Source: Theropithecus gelada (Eukaryota; Chordata; Mammalia; Primates; Cercopithecidae). From it: a DNA stretch of 64,000 bases. Under the pieces are notes generated by a model. The model had not been told where the DNA came from and ran no database searches. It saw nothing but the letters and a program-made list of their open reading frames with translations. The position numbers and the translations under genes are program-made. Of this stretch, positions 46,008 to 56,998 are shown piece by piece. The stretch is from positions 70,703,124-70,767,123 of the forward strand of contig NC_037670.1 in NCBI RefSeq assembly GCF_003255815.1. The letters are read 5' to 3'. Numbering within the stretch: position 1 is the stretch's first letter; each line of letters begins with the position of its first letter.

Positions 46008-49000
46008 TAAACAAAAGATTCCACTCTAATAATGACTTCAGGTTGTCTTTTCATTAAAGCCTAGGAGAAGATGCTGCCCTTCCCTTCACATTGTCATTTT
46101 TCTAGATGAAAATTGATCTGTTTCTGGTTTCAAAGCAAATAAAGGGAGACAGAATAAACAACAACAGGGCAGGGGTACTGCTGCAAACTTTCTCAAGTAC
46201 TTTCAGTGTATTTTTCATCTTTACTTTTATTTGATGGGCCTGTGAAATAGAGCTGTAGACTGGCGAAGACTTTAAATGAAATTTCACACTTTGATGATTT
46301 TTTTTAAACTTTGATATATTGACAGCAAAAGGAGCTGCAAAGCTTTTATATAACTTGAGCAGTAACGCCAAGCAGCAGTCAAACGTCTCTATGCATTTGT
46401 GTTTAACTGCAGAAGAAAAACATGTCCATGGGCAGTGGAGGTTCTTATCAACCCCCTAATCCCAGATCCCAGCAAACCTTGAGGGCATGCCTCAGATCTT
46501 GCTGAAATCACTGTAGACTCTCACAGTTTGCAGATTAAATATGCTATGTGTTCCTGGCTCCAGCAACAGTTTTATGAGCTCACTAAGCTTCCTGTTTTAA
46601 GATCCTTTTCTTAAGTTTTTAGGAGCTGCTAAAGGCAATGCTGTCTGGAGTAAGTGGTACTTGTTAATTTAGAGACACTTTAGATATTTCATTCTCTTTT
46701 TAAAAAATTGCCAAAATTATTATTTTTAAATCGAAAGGCCAGTCACTCCAGGGAGAGGGAGGAGAGCTGTTTGAAAGAAACTGGATGTTAAATGTGTTTG
46801 GAAGTGCATTTGATCGCAAACTTTACATGGTGTCTCAGTTGTTTTATGGCACTTTTCTTTTGCCTAGCCCCTGAAAATGAGAGACTTTTTCCACTTGTAA
46901 TTCTAAATGCACTATATTTGAGTGCCAAATTTCTTCACTACTCATTACCTCTGTGATTGTCTTTCGGTTTTTTTAAATGTGAAAGTGTTTTTTGTTCTGT
47001 GTGTATATATTTCAACCCGACAAAATGTCTCAGAAAATCTATGGCCTTCTAAAGAAGCTGAATGAAAAAGCCATTACATAGTTAATAAGGTGGCTTTGGA
47101 ACATTTCAGCCCCCTCCTGAAAGGCAATATTGTGTTGAGCTCCACATCTGCATCTGTGGTATCTATAGTTGTACCCTCATATATGGCACTTTTGCATTTT
47201 GCATAGGAGTCATAATTAAAAAGGAAAATACTTACATCATTGTCCAACAACATGTCATATAATTCCCAAGAGAACCCTAGCCAATTTTGTGCTTAAAGGT
47301 TATTCAATGAATGAAATTGTGAAAGCCCATTTGTCAAAGTACTGCATGGTTTCTGTTAGTGTTCAAGCCCCAAATTCATTGTCTGCCCAGGCCCAGCCAT
47401 TAGTCATCAGTGTATTAGTGCTGCCTTCAGGCCATGCTGCCCAGCACTTCTTCACACCATTATAGCTTTGAAAGTGTACTCTGTTGACTTGTAGAATTAC
47501 TGCTCTGATTTCCGCTTGGCTGGGTTTGAGGTAAGTCCCCTCCCTACCTTCTAGCTGACTGTAATCCTTGCTTTCTTTTAAAGCTCCTTTCCAGAGATTT
47601 AGGGGAAAACTTTCTTAAGGGCCGTGTTGGCATCATACTGTGGTTTTGTTGTGGCATGCACTGTACATATAAATTGTACCTGCAGTAAATTGGATTGACT
47701 GCTGGCCTGAAACAGCTAGAGGGACTTTTCTTTTCTTTCCTTTCTTAAGAGGGGAGGGGGGCTAGGCGGTGGGGGAGGGTGGCACAGGAGTACATTTTGA
47801 CCCCAAGCATTTGATTGTGTTCTTCTATAATCTCTATGCTACAAAATTAAATTAAGTAATGGGACATAAGTGCACTTTTACTTAAATCTTTATTGGAGTA
47901 ACTTCAGAATGTAGTGTGACATTATATTGTTTATTTTCATGTGGAAATTTTTAGCTTTTGCTACTTTAACTTTTTTTTTTTTTTGAAGATTGTATGAAAT
48001 GCCTAGGAACTCCAGAGTGCTTTACATTACAAACTATTGATTTTTACAAAAAGAGCCTGAAAACTCACCATTTAGATGAAAGATAAGTTTCAAATTGCAG
48101 TAATGAAGGACTGAGACAGTTAAGCCCTGTTATTGATTTCATTTTGTGATATTTTTAAAAAGAATGATTCAGTCTGAATAAAGTTAGCAGTGTGTAGAGA
48201 AATTCCATCCAGCAGCTTAAGAATGAAGCCTTAATGACTCTGATGTATGGAAACCTGGAATCCAGTGGCCAGACATGTGGAGCAGGCCATGCCACTTCAG
48301 GACAGTGTCTGCTGTTTGAACTGTGGATACTACAATGAAATTCCATATCAGAGAGTTTCATTGAGAGGGTGTGTAGTTTGGTGTAGGTTACATTGGCAGT
48401 TTTGTACATGCAAGGTGGAAAAATAAGACAGCTAAAGAATTCTGTCTGTGAACAAGCAAAGTTTATAGGGTAAGTGGACCATGGGGTAATTTTTACTGGA
48501 TAAGCCTTAATTACAAATGCTTAAATTCTGAAAATGTTGCTTTTAAATCTGCAATTAAGAATCAAGAATCAAAAGTTTAAAAGTTGGAAGGATAAAATAT
48601 GGTAAGTAGTACTTCACAAAAAATACGTTAAATACCTTTGGGATAGCTATAGATGATTTTGACATGCAACAGGTTATTGGTCTAATATTTGTGATGGTTT
48701 AAAAGTAAATTACTATTCACAGAACATACACTCTACTCCCTTGTACTCCCTTCAGCCTTACTGTGAAGACACACATGATTCTAAGAAACCAAAGCTATCC
48801 AAGTTCTATAAGAATAATTACAGTTTTTTCTTCTGAAAATGTGTGAAAACTTTTAATTCCTATAAGCCTTAGTGAAGAGAGACAAGGGGCACATTTGATC
48901 AGTCATGATATTTTTGTGATACATGTAGATTTAAGAGGAATACAGTTTCATGAGCTTAGCTGATCTATAGACTGATAACTGACTTCCAGATCTCCTTCTG

Positions 49001-49766
49001 TGTCTGAGGATTGCCTGTATCCAGCTAACCTGTAGAAAGTGGGGGTGCCAATGTGCTCCACATTATTGCTCACTCTTTAATGGCACCTGCTATGCATGCT
49101 GCTTCTTGCAGTGCCTAACCAAGGCACATGGGACTCATAGTTTTACAGAACTCAGAAAGGGTAACAGGTATTAGATAGAGACCTCATACTCCCCTCAAAT
49201 GTTTCTCATCAAGTACTTCTGGTAACAGAGAAAGAGTAGCTGATGATCTTTTCTTTTAAATACAAATGGCAGAAAAGTAAAACTGGCTCACAGAAATGTC
49301 ATTTGTGATTTCAACTGCAATAGCAATGATTACTTTCTTGTCAAATAAGCTTTTCAGTGACTGAAGTTAAATATATGGATTTCTTAAGAGTTTAGATAGT
49401 GTTAATTTACTAAAACCAAATTCACTTAATCCATAGTCAGGCAATTATTTCCCCTTAGAGTAATTTAGTTCTCCTTAGAGTAATTCCATTTGAGGATGTC
49501 TGTCATGAATACTGCTTATCTACGATTAGGAGCATCAGAAATGTAGGAAAGAAAGATTGAGGACACTAGCACTAGGTAGTGGATTTGGGGAACCCTGAGC
49601 TACCAAATGGCAAAGCAGACAGATAGAAGCTTTCTTATTTGGAGTTAAGGCTCTAGGCTTTTCTGATTATGGAAAAATAATCATATATAAAGGTAAAATA
49701 ACTATACATGAAAAAATGTTTAAAAATTAATGAAGATTTCATTAAGAACTTACGAAGTTGGGCCTT

Positions 49767-49788
49767 CCCCCCCCCCCCCCCCCCCCCC
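49767..49788 (+). repeat. Uninterrupted run of 22 C
   Basis: A pure C homopolymer of 22 bases in GLI3 intron 1, followed by ACC. Such long C runs are rare in primate genomes compared with A/T runs. The complement is a continuous G run able to form quadruplexes. Confidence 0.95.
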
Positions 49789-51659
49789 ACCTTGCAGAAA
49801 AAGGAAGGCAACACAGACAGGGAAGGGAGAGGAAATGAAGCCTTAGGAATCCTGGGAACCGCTAGGGTGTCACAAAGGTTATGCATATCTAATTGATTTT
49901 ACCCTCAGAAGATATTTTGAACACAAGGAAACATCAACCACATTAAAAACCTATAAGAGGTTTTCTATGGTGCATGAATACATGAAATCCACTGAAATGT
50001 TTAAAATTCCCTGCATTTTGCTCATTGAAACTCAGACTATTTCTCACTTCCAGAATTGATCAAAAAGTTAAAATCAACATTAGTTTGTACTTCTTGATTT
50101 TGAAAAAAAAAATATCTCTTTCTAAAGGATTTATTTATTTTTGAGAAATGGGTTATTAAATAGCCACAGGAAGGTACGTATCTTTAATAGGAGTTTTACC
50201 TGGATGGTTAATCCAGGAGTAGCATCTTGAAGTAGCAGTTGATATACCAGTAATACAAGTATGAGATCAATGTCACTCTTCAGTGCTACAGGGTAGGTTG
50301 CCTCAAAAATCCTTCTGACAAAGCTGCTTTCTTCTGGAAATTTAAAACAGCAAATCAAGGAGATTATTCAGCTTATGAAAACACAGGCAAGTGTAAATAA
50401 ATGTTATTTCTCTGGAGGAAAGCCTTCTTCCACTGCAGCAATAGTTCCCTAAACTATACAGAATAATTTCTCACTTAAGGCTAAGCCATGGTGCTGTTAA
50501 TAGCACTGCCTCGCCTGGAATGTCTTCTGTTTCTGATCTCTCATTGCCAGTAGCTGTTTTAACCTATCAGAAACAGATCGGGTTATCATTAAACAGGCTT
50601 TTAACTTACTTGTTTTAAATCTTGAAATACACTAAGAAAAAAAAGCGAAGAGAGTTTTTGCCCAAGTTTAGGCAACTTAAAAATAAACTGACTGGCTTAG
50701 GGAAATAAATGAAGTAGTCTGCTGTTCGGGAAGGTTGCACTATCATGATTGAAGGATGCTGTTCCACTTCACCCTACGTTAGAAAGTTGTTTCATTCACG
50801 TCAAACATCATTTTTAACGTTGGCTTTGGCATGGGTACTTTCTTTTTAAACATAGTAAATGTCTAAACGATAAAGGAATCTTGCTCCTGTGGGGGTTAGA
50901 GGTTTCACTGCAGAGACTTGCAAGGAGAAAAGCTGATTTTTTCACATGTTCCCACAATTGTGACTTTTCATACTTTCTATTTACTACAGAGAGCCTCTGG
51001 TTGTTGAGGTTGAACATTGGGACTCCACTCAGGGCCTCCCTGAGCTCAAGACAATGAGGCGATGTGTCTGTCTTAATCATTCACAGCATTTGAATCTATC
51101 TATGTGTGGCAGCTAATGAAGAAAAACACATTGGGGGCCAGGTTCATAGAAGGTGAATTCGACGTTTTGTGAGCAAAGCACAGGCCTATTGGTTTTGTGA
51201 AGGCTTTTCAAGGGATCCCCAATGTTTTATTATAATGCCACACTCAGGGTGGTTGCATTGCAAAGTACCTGGAAGGTTGCAGCTCCCTGAAATCAGCCAG
51301 TTAAAAGAGCCTTCTGAACGCAACCAGGGCCGGCCCCTGCCAGTGTTTGCTGGAAATGTGGCTGGGCCAACTGTAGAGTTTGCAAATGCCCGTGAGTATT
51401 CCGAGGAGCAGGGTGACCAGTCTGACAACGCCTTGATGCGGGCGGCTTCTCTGCACTGGAGGGAGGCTGCCAGGCGCTGCTGGCGCTGGAGCTCACCTCC
51501 CCACCCCCACTTCGCCCCCAGCCCTCGGCTTTTTTTCCTTTTCCCGCGGCCTGGCTGGCGGAGATGCATTGTCTCCTAAAAGGCAGGAGACAGGAATGCT
51601 GATCAAAGCCAGGTCTGGGAGCCCCCCTTCTGCCCCCAGACACCCAGAACCATCTCTGA

Positions 51660-51925
51660 GCAATCCAGCATGTTCTGTTTGCTGGCGCGCGGACTGTGGC
51701 GGGCCGGGGCCGGGAGAACTCTGCGTGGACTTCCCCGCGCTGATGTAATGATGATGGATGCGGCGACGCGGCTGCAGACGGCGCTGCGCGGCCCGGCGCA
51801 CCCACTAATGAACCCCCCGCGCCGCCGCCGCGGCCCGGTACCTCGGGCATGGGACGCGGGCGCGGGCGAAAGTGGTGAAAGGCGTGAAAAACGTCCCTTG
51901 CCACCACTGGAAGAAACCAGAACCT
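51660..51925. promoter_or_regulatory. Second CpG-rich patch inside GLI3 intron 1
   Basis: A short block dense in CpG (GCGGCGACGCGG, CGCGCCGCCGCCGCGG and similar) within otherwise AT-rich intron. The CpG density is as high as in the main island but covers only about 250 bp, with GC-rich shoulders from about 51.4 kb. Such patches often mark alternative promoters or enhancers with transcription. On the + strand a donor-like CAGGTGTAAGT follows near 52091-52101. On the - strand a donor-like GAG-GTGAGC is seen as its complement at 51491-51499. Direction and use are unknown. Confidence 0.45.
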
Positions 51926-52577
51926 GAAGGGAACTCGACAGGAAAGCGCAGAGAGAGCGAGCTTTCAAACAAAATTGGACATACCCATACAACCTGAGCA
52001 ACCTGAGCAAAACAATTACCATAATCAATGGGGACTCGCCTTTGTAACGATGAAAGTTTGTTTGGGGTTCCCCTGGTCCCCCGCCCCTTGCAGGTGTAAG
52101 TGACGACTCTAAAGAGGACGACTTGAGGCGTTTGTGTGCAAGTGCTGTGTAATATGTAGGTCCCGGCAAGAATTCGCCAACGTGGTAAAGGTTGCGGTTC
52201 TCTTGCTCGCTCTCTGTTCTCTTGCTTGCTTTCAAAAGCAGACCTGCATTACAGCATCACCAGGTCAGTGGCTCCAGGAAGCTTTAAATGCCTTGTGTTG
52301 TAAGAGGTTGACGCAGGTTCAGATTTATAATTTAGAAAGAAAAGACCCACCTGCAGGTAGGTTGCAAATAGGAGACGGATTAGATTTAAAATAGGATCTG
52401 GAATTAATTGTGTCCTGGGTTTAGGCCTCGGGGAAATTACAAAAGATTCAGGGATAGTTGAGTGGGAAAAAGCCTTGACTGTTTACTTTCAGGAAGGAAT
52501 GTTTATCTCTCCTTTTACCTATGAAACTTCAAGCTTTAGGAGGGATATACCATTAGAGCAATTTTCCTTGGTTGCTT

Positions 52578-52596
52578 TTTTTTTTTTTTTCCTTCC

Positions 52597-52640
<44 letters not shown>
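52578..52640 (+). repeat. Polypyrimidine tract with (TC)n
   Basis: T run, then CCTTCCTTCC, then about 19 TC units. It is followed directly by CAGCTGCTGGG, so the tract plus CAG looks like a splice acceptor, but no exon is supported downstream. Confidence 0.9.
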
Positions 52641-52641
<1 letters not shown>

Positions 52642-54000
52642 TGCTGGGACTCAAACATCAGCTACAAACATTTTTCCCCTTGAGCATGAAAAGTCAAGGG
52701 GCGTGCCAGCAAATCTTGCATGTAATGTTTCAGTGGTGAAAGGGATTGAAGGAGAATAGTGTGGAGTCCTAAGCAAGGAAACTATATCGGGGGAAAAAGT
52801 ATCATTTCATTCATATCTGAAACATAGTGGCATGTTTTCCTCAGGGAAAAGTCTTTGAAGTGAAGCAGAATTTAAAGTTTTCTCTTGATGCTTAAGTTCT
52901 AAATAAATTATACTTCATTATTTTTAAAATTCTAGATTTTACAAGTGTCGTGGAGCTACTGTCCTAGTGGTGTTTTGAGATTCCGTGAGGAATTTCTACT
53001 GGCCACTTCGATCCCGAATGCTTCAGTGGACCAGCTCAGGACTGACTTTCCAAGCTCCTCTTACTGTTCCCTGAAAATTCCATCACCACAACTCAAAGCG
53101 GCCACCTTTTGCCGCTCACTGACTCTTCACCCACAGTTTGATGAGGTGTGGGCGTCTAGAATGTTAAACTTTCTCCTTTATAACTGACAGGGACAAAGTT
53201 GTAAAATAAGCTGATATAATTTATAGGAATGTACAGGAAGCAGATGTCTGATTTGGCACGTTGCCATCTTTATAGCCCAGTTCCAAGCATAAACCACACT
53301 TTTAAATAATTAGTTACTAACTAATGAGATCCAAAAATAAGTTGTCAAAATAGAAGAAGGGGGTAGATTGTTGAGTGACCAAGGGCCTATTTTTAAAAAA
53401 CCCATTTCAGACGGGGGTAGGAATTAGTATTCTTTAAGACCATTAATTAGTGTGATTTCAGTCAGTGCCTGGAGCTTTACCTCTTCTCACTTGAGCCTCT
53501 CTCTATGGTGATGAGCATTGGGAGGGTTTTATTGCTTTGTTAAAATAAAGTCCTTTGCCTTGGGGGAAAAACCAACAACTCCACAAAAACCAAGTTTGTC
53601 AAGGAATTTTGGGAACTTGTCTCCTGATTCCTATTAATTAGCACCCTCTGCTAAGGAAGGTACTTAGTTCTTACTAGGAATCCCATGTCTTAATGGGTTT
53701 TTCTAGTCCATTTGCGTGTTTCAGTGTGCAGTTTTAACGTTGTAGACTCTTTACTCAAATACAGCCAATAAAACTGTTATGTGTGTGTCGAAGGGAACAA
53801 TTATAGTAAATGCTTGTTTATCCCAAATGGCTAAGAATGGAGCATTTGGATCAATTAAATATTTCTGCTAAAGTTTTTAGTTTTTATAGAATTTGCCAGT
53901 TTTCAATGAAACACTGAATATGAAAAGAAAATGTATGTAGCTAAACCAATGGTGATTGAAATTCAAGACACTGCAGAGTCCTGTAAGTCACAGGGTCATT

Positions 54001-54313
54001 GATGCGATCATTTATGTACTCAGTAAACATTCTTATGTGACCTCACTGCTGGGAAAGTAGAAACCTTGTCCTCATGGAGCTTACAGTATGGAAAGGGGAG
54101 GTGGATGTTCAGCACAGACTTTTCCAGATGAAGAAGAGTTTATTATCATTGTGATGGGTGCTAGGATAGGTTTGTGTAGGGCGTTGGAATTCAGGATTCT
54201 AAGGTGCAGTTCATTCATTAGTTCATCCGGTCAGCAAAGACTTCAATGAGTATATACTTCACTGGGTATACAGCAGTGAGCAAAAATAAACGTGTAGAAC
54301 AGGTGTTCAAGGC
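54001..54313 (+). mobile_element. L2-like LINE 3' fragment
   Basis: CCTTGTCCTCATGGAGCTTACAGTATGG and TGGGTATACAGCAGTGAGCAAAAATAAACG are phrases of the L2 3' end. They are diverged and cut by the following Alu. Confidence 0.5.
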
Positions 54314-54603
54314 TCACGCCTGTACTCCCAGCACTTTGGGAGTCCGAGGCTGGTGGATCACCTCAGTTCAGGAGTTTGAGACCAGCCTGGCCAACATGAC
54401 GAACCCCATCTCTACTAAAGATACAAAAAATTAGCTGGGCACGGTGGTGAGCGCCTGTAATCCTAGCTACTTGGGAGGCTGAGGCAGGAGAATCGCTTGA
54501 ACCTGGGAGGCAGAGGTTGCAGTGAGCTGAGATCACGCCATTGCACTCCAGCCTGGGCAACAGAGTGAGACTCTGTCTCAAAACAAAAGCAACAACAACA
54601 AAG
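54314..54603 (+). mobile_element. Alu SINE, slightly 5'-truncated
   Basis: Begins at AAGGCTCACGCCTGTACTCCC, lacking the first 12 bases or so, and ends with a CAAAAGCAACAACAACAAAG tail. First Alu after about 18 kb without one. Confidence 0.93.
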
Positions 54604-54639
54604 AAAACAAGCTTTAGTGAATCTGACAATTAGTGATGC

Positions 54640-54740
54640 TTGCTAAAATTGAGGTTCCCGGGTGCCACCCTCCAAGGCAAATGCATTGCAGGAATCTGAA
54701 TGCTTAGCAAGCACTGTAGAAACGCTGATACAAATAGTTC
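54640..54740 (+). mobile_element. MER5-like hAT fragment (possible)
   Basis: GGTTCCCGGGTGCCACCCTCC...AATCTGAATGCTTAGCAAGCAC has the order of a MER5-type element interior. No inverted repeats seen. Confidence 0.35.
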
Positions 54741-54844
54741 TTGTACCAAGTGGGAAACGATGCCGATTGTATTGGATTATTCTTGTGGCATACTTTAAAG
54801 ATGATATTTAAATCAATTTTGAAGGACCATTACAAAAAGTAATT

Positions 54845-55140
54845 ATTCTGAGATTGTTAGAGCTAGAAGGGACCGTCAAAGATTTCTCCTTTAAGGATTC
54901 TCTATCCAGATTCTTGGAAAAGCTTTGAAGGTCTGTGATCGCTTAGAAATTAAATGTGTACTTTTGAGTTTAAGGGTATTTTCTGGGGAGAAGCTCTTTA
55001 ACTTTTAACAGGTTCTTAAAGAAGATGTGTTCCCCCCGCCCAAAGTAAAGGTCAGATCTCACTGCCTGATTCTGTCATTTGACGGATGAGATCACTGAGG
55101 CTCAGCAGCAGGTTGTTGGCCATTGTGCACTGTCTAGCTA
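54845..55140 (-). mobile_element. MIR3-like SINE, antisense (diverged)
   Basis: GATTGTTAGAGCTAGAAGGGACCGTC and, further on, TTTGACGGATGAGATCACTGAGGCTCAGCAGC resemble the reverse of MIR3-type 3' and core parts, with an interruption between. Confidence 0.5.
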
Positions 55141-56706
55141 GCCCCGGGGGGGGCGCCATGCAGGTAGCCCTGCCCCTGGGACTCATGCATGTTGGCTGCA
55201 CTCAGAAGGGAGATCTCAAGCCCCCCTTTCTGTTGTATAATACTTTATCAGTGCCCTTTGAGGGGTGTCTCTGAATTTGGAGTGGATCTTACTATTGATA
55301 TGTAAATTTAACTTAGTGCTTCTTTTTTCTTTTTTATTCTACAAAAGCTGTTCTTAAATAACTTGTGTGTTTTACAATGAATGACACAGGATAATCTCAG
55401 AAAAGAGATGGAAGTGAGTGGAAGAGCTGGTGTTACAGTGTGCCATGTGGCCTCTGGTTCTTAAACATTCTAGTTACTTGAATTCCAGATCAAGGAGGAA
55501 TTTATTATGCAATGAAGAGCTTGCTGTTCCCTTGCAAATATGTGTTAAAGTAGACTGAAAATAGTTTACCTTGTATTTTAACTTTTTTAGTTGATCAAGC
55601 AGTTACTTATTTCATTTCACTCACCGCTGCTGTGATTGAGGATGTCGACATCTACTAAATGTAGAAAAATAAGCAAGGTGGCCAGACCAAAGAAATGCTT
55701 TCTATGAAAGTTGCAATCTAGATAACATGAAGAAAACATCCTAGAGAGGGTACTTTTCCTCTTTTATTGTATTCTTTGTAGGTGTAGAACATGACTGCAA
55801 AAAGGAACATGAAGCAGAGTGAAAATTGATGAATGATGAGTTAGGGCGATTATCACATGAATGAAGCCAGTGAAAGACAGACCTACTGAACCTGCCTTTA
55901 GCTGACTTTTAATATTTCCTAAGTGAGCCCAGTCTTTGCTATTACAAAGACCTTTCAACTTTTCCATGTGGAATCAAGAGCATGTTGTTCTATTACCTTT
56001 GTCTTAAAAATGTGACTTAAATGAACTGAAATATTCTCATGCTTTAAGGAGGTTAAAGAGTATAGCTTACCTGAATGAATTAGGATTAAGAGGTATATTG
56101 CAATTCAGATATCTTTATGAAAGAGGCAAAAATCACTGAACTGCTTGGCCTGAATTATCCTCTGATTCAGAATTTAGAAGTAGGCCTTCGATGTTAGAAA
56201 TTGTCAGACTCTCTTGAAAAAATCTAATTAATAATTAAAAACCTTCCCCTGCTTTGGAAGTTGTTCAAATGCCCCTTCCTGTAAAACTGGCCACCTGAAG
56301 AGACATTTGCAGATGTGGCTTTAAAAAGTAATATGACACTTGTTTCACATGATAGACACAGTTGCAAATTGAGATTTTTAGATCATTTGATACCAAATGC
56401 TCAGTAGGGATTTGGGAAAAGTACCACATTATGGGCATTTCCCTCAGTTCTCTCTTTTTTTTTTTTTTTTTGCATGTGTAGAGTTTCACTGGTTTGTTAA
56501 ACTTTGAGACATTTTTGCCAGAAAACCTGTGGAGAAGTGTCGTCTACATTTTGAATTTCGTAAAGCTCTAGGCTTTTCTCAGATGACAGGTGAAGTGGAC
56601 TTTTGAAAGTTTTTTTTTTTTTTTTTAATTTTATTTCCACCGTTTTGGAAAGTTGATGGCTCTGTTGTTTTCTTTAGGGCATTTTTGGTCGAAGAGAGCT
56701 GAAGTA

Positions 56707-56739
56707 ATGAGAAGACATCATGGAGGCCCAGTCCCATAG
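56707..56739 (+). other. Overlapping upstream ORF at GLI3 start, 10 codons
   Basis: An ATG 13 bases before the GLI3 ATG, in a different frame, with G at -3 and A at +4. It reads ten codons and stops at 56737-56739, after the GLI3 start. A ribosome that initiates here would pass the main start, so it should reduce GLI3 translation unless bypassed by leaky scanning. Any GLI3 transcript that includes all of exon 2 carries it. Confidence 0.75.
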
Positions 56740-56843
56740 CTCCACGACCACTGAAAAGAAAAAAGTTGAGAATTCCATAGTGAAGTGCTCCACTCGAACA
56801 GATGTGAGCGAGAAAGCCGTTGCCTCCAGCACCACTTCTAATG
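56720..56843 (+). CDS. GLI3: GLI3 transcription factor, N-terminal 41 codons (partial)
   Basis: GLI3 is a C2H2 zinc-finger transcription factor of the Hedgehog pathway. When Hedgehog is off it is processed to an N-terminal repressor, and when the pathway is active full-length GLI3 acts as an activator. It is a major regulator of limb and neural patterning. The translation begins MEAQSHSSTTTEKKKVENSI and continues to SSTTSN, which agrees with the known primate GLI3 N-terminus across all 41 residues. No known domain lies in this segment. It is polar and Ser/Thr/Lys-rich, with a basic EKKK patch at residues 12-15. The ATG has A at -3 and G at +4, a strong Kozak context. The reading frame is cut after one base of codon 42, and the next exon lies outside the window. 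I see no damage to the exon. Identity is from recalled protein sequence, not a search. Confidence 0.93.
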
Positions 56844-56968
56844 GTGAGCAGCACAGGGATTACCAGCAGCCCAGCCTGGAGTCATTTCTGTGTTCTCTGC
56901 ATTCCTTGTGAATTGAGCGTTTGCACCTGGACCAGTGTTTGTTCTAGGAGAGGCTGAAGAAAGCAAAT

Positions 56969-56998
56969 GGGGCGGGGGCAGGGGGGGCAGCGGCGGGG
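56969..56998 (+). repeat. G-rich cluster after GLI3 exon 2
   Basis: Five runs of three or more G with one- to four-base spacers, 125 bp downstream of the exon 2 donor and on the transcribed-RNA (sense) strand, so it could form a quadruplex in the pre-mRNA. Confidence 0.75.

Larger units (their letters stand above)
42934..56677 (+). other. GLI3: GLI3 intron 1
   Basis: Runs from the GTACGT donor to an acceptor reading TTTTCTTTAG just before 56678, with a pyrimidine-rich stretch and a long T run (about 56610-56628) upstream. The length is 13,744 bp if exon 1 ends at 42933. The first 500 bp belong to the CpG island. About 43.5-54.3 kb contains no recognisable Alu, L1 or LTR, only microsatellites: CA near 45976-46000, C22 at 49767-49788 and TC near 52600-52640. 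A small CpG-rich patch lies at 51.66-51.9 kb. L2, Alu, MER5-like and MIR pieces appear only from 54.0 to 55.1 kb. I see no coding exon inside. Confidence 0.7.
56678..56843 (+). other. GLI3: GLI3 exon 2 (166 bp, contains start codon)
   Basis: The exon is bounded by TTTCTTTAG before 56678 and by G-GTGAGC after 56843. It has 42 bases of 5' UTR, then the ATG at 56720 and 124 coding bases, ending one base into codon 42 (phase 1). An upstream ATG at 56707, in another frame, overlaps the main start and stops at TAG 56737-56739. If the exon were not spliced at its donor, the frame would read on for about 22 codons and stop in the intron, so splicing is needed to make GLI3. Confidence 0.92.

Noticed and set aside
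51603..52235. 204- and 210-codon antisense frames over the intronic CpG patch, as protein genes
   Set aside because: Overlapping frames in GC-rich DNA with no recognised domain. Kept only as a hint of possible antisense RNA.
52578..52665. TC tract ending in CAG as a real splice acceptor with an exon after it
   Set aside because: The tract is a microsatellite, and the following frame has no homology or matching donor that I can defend.
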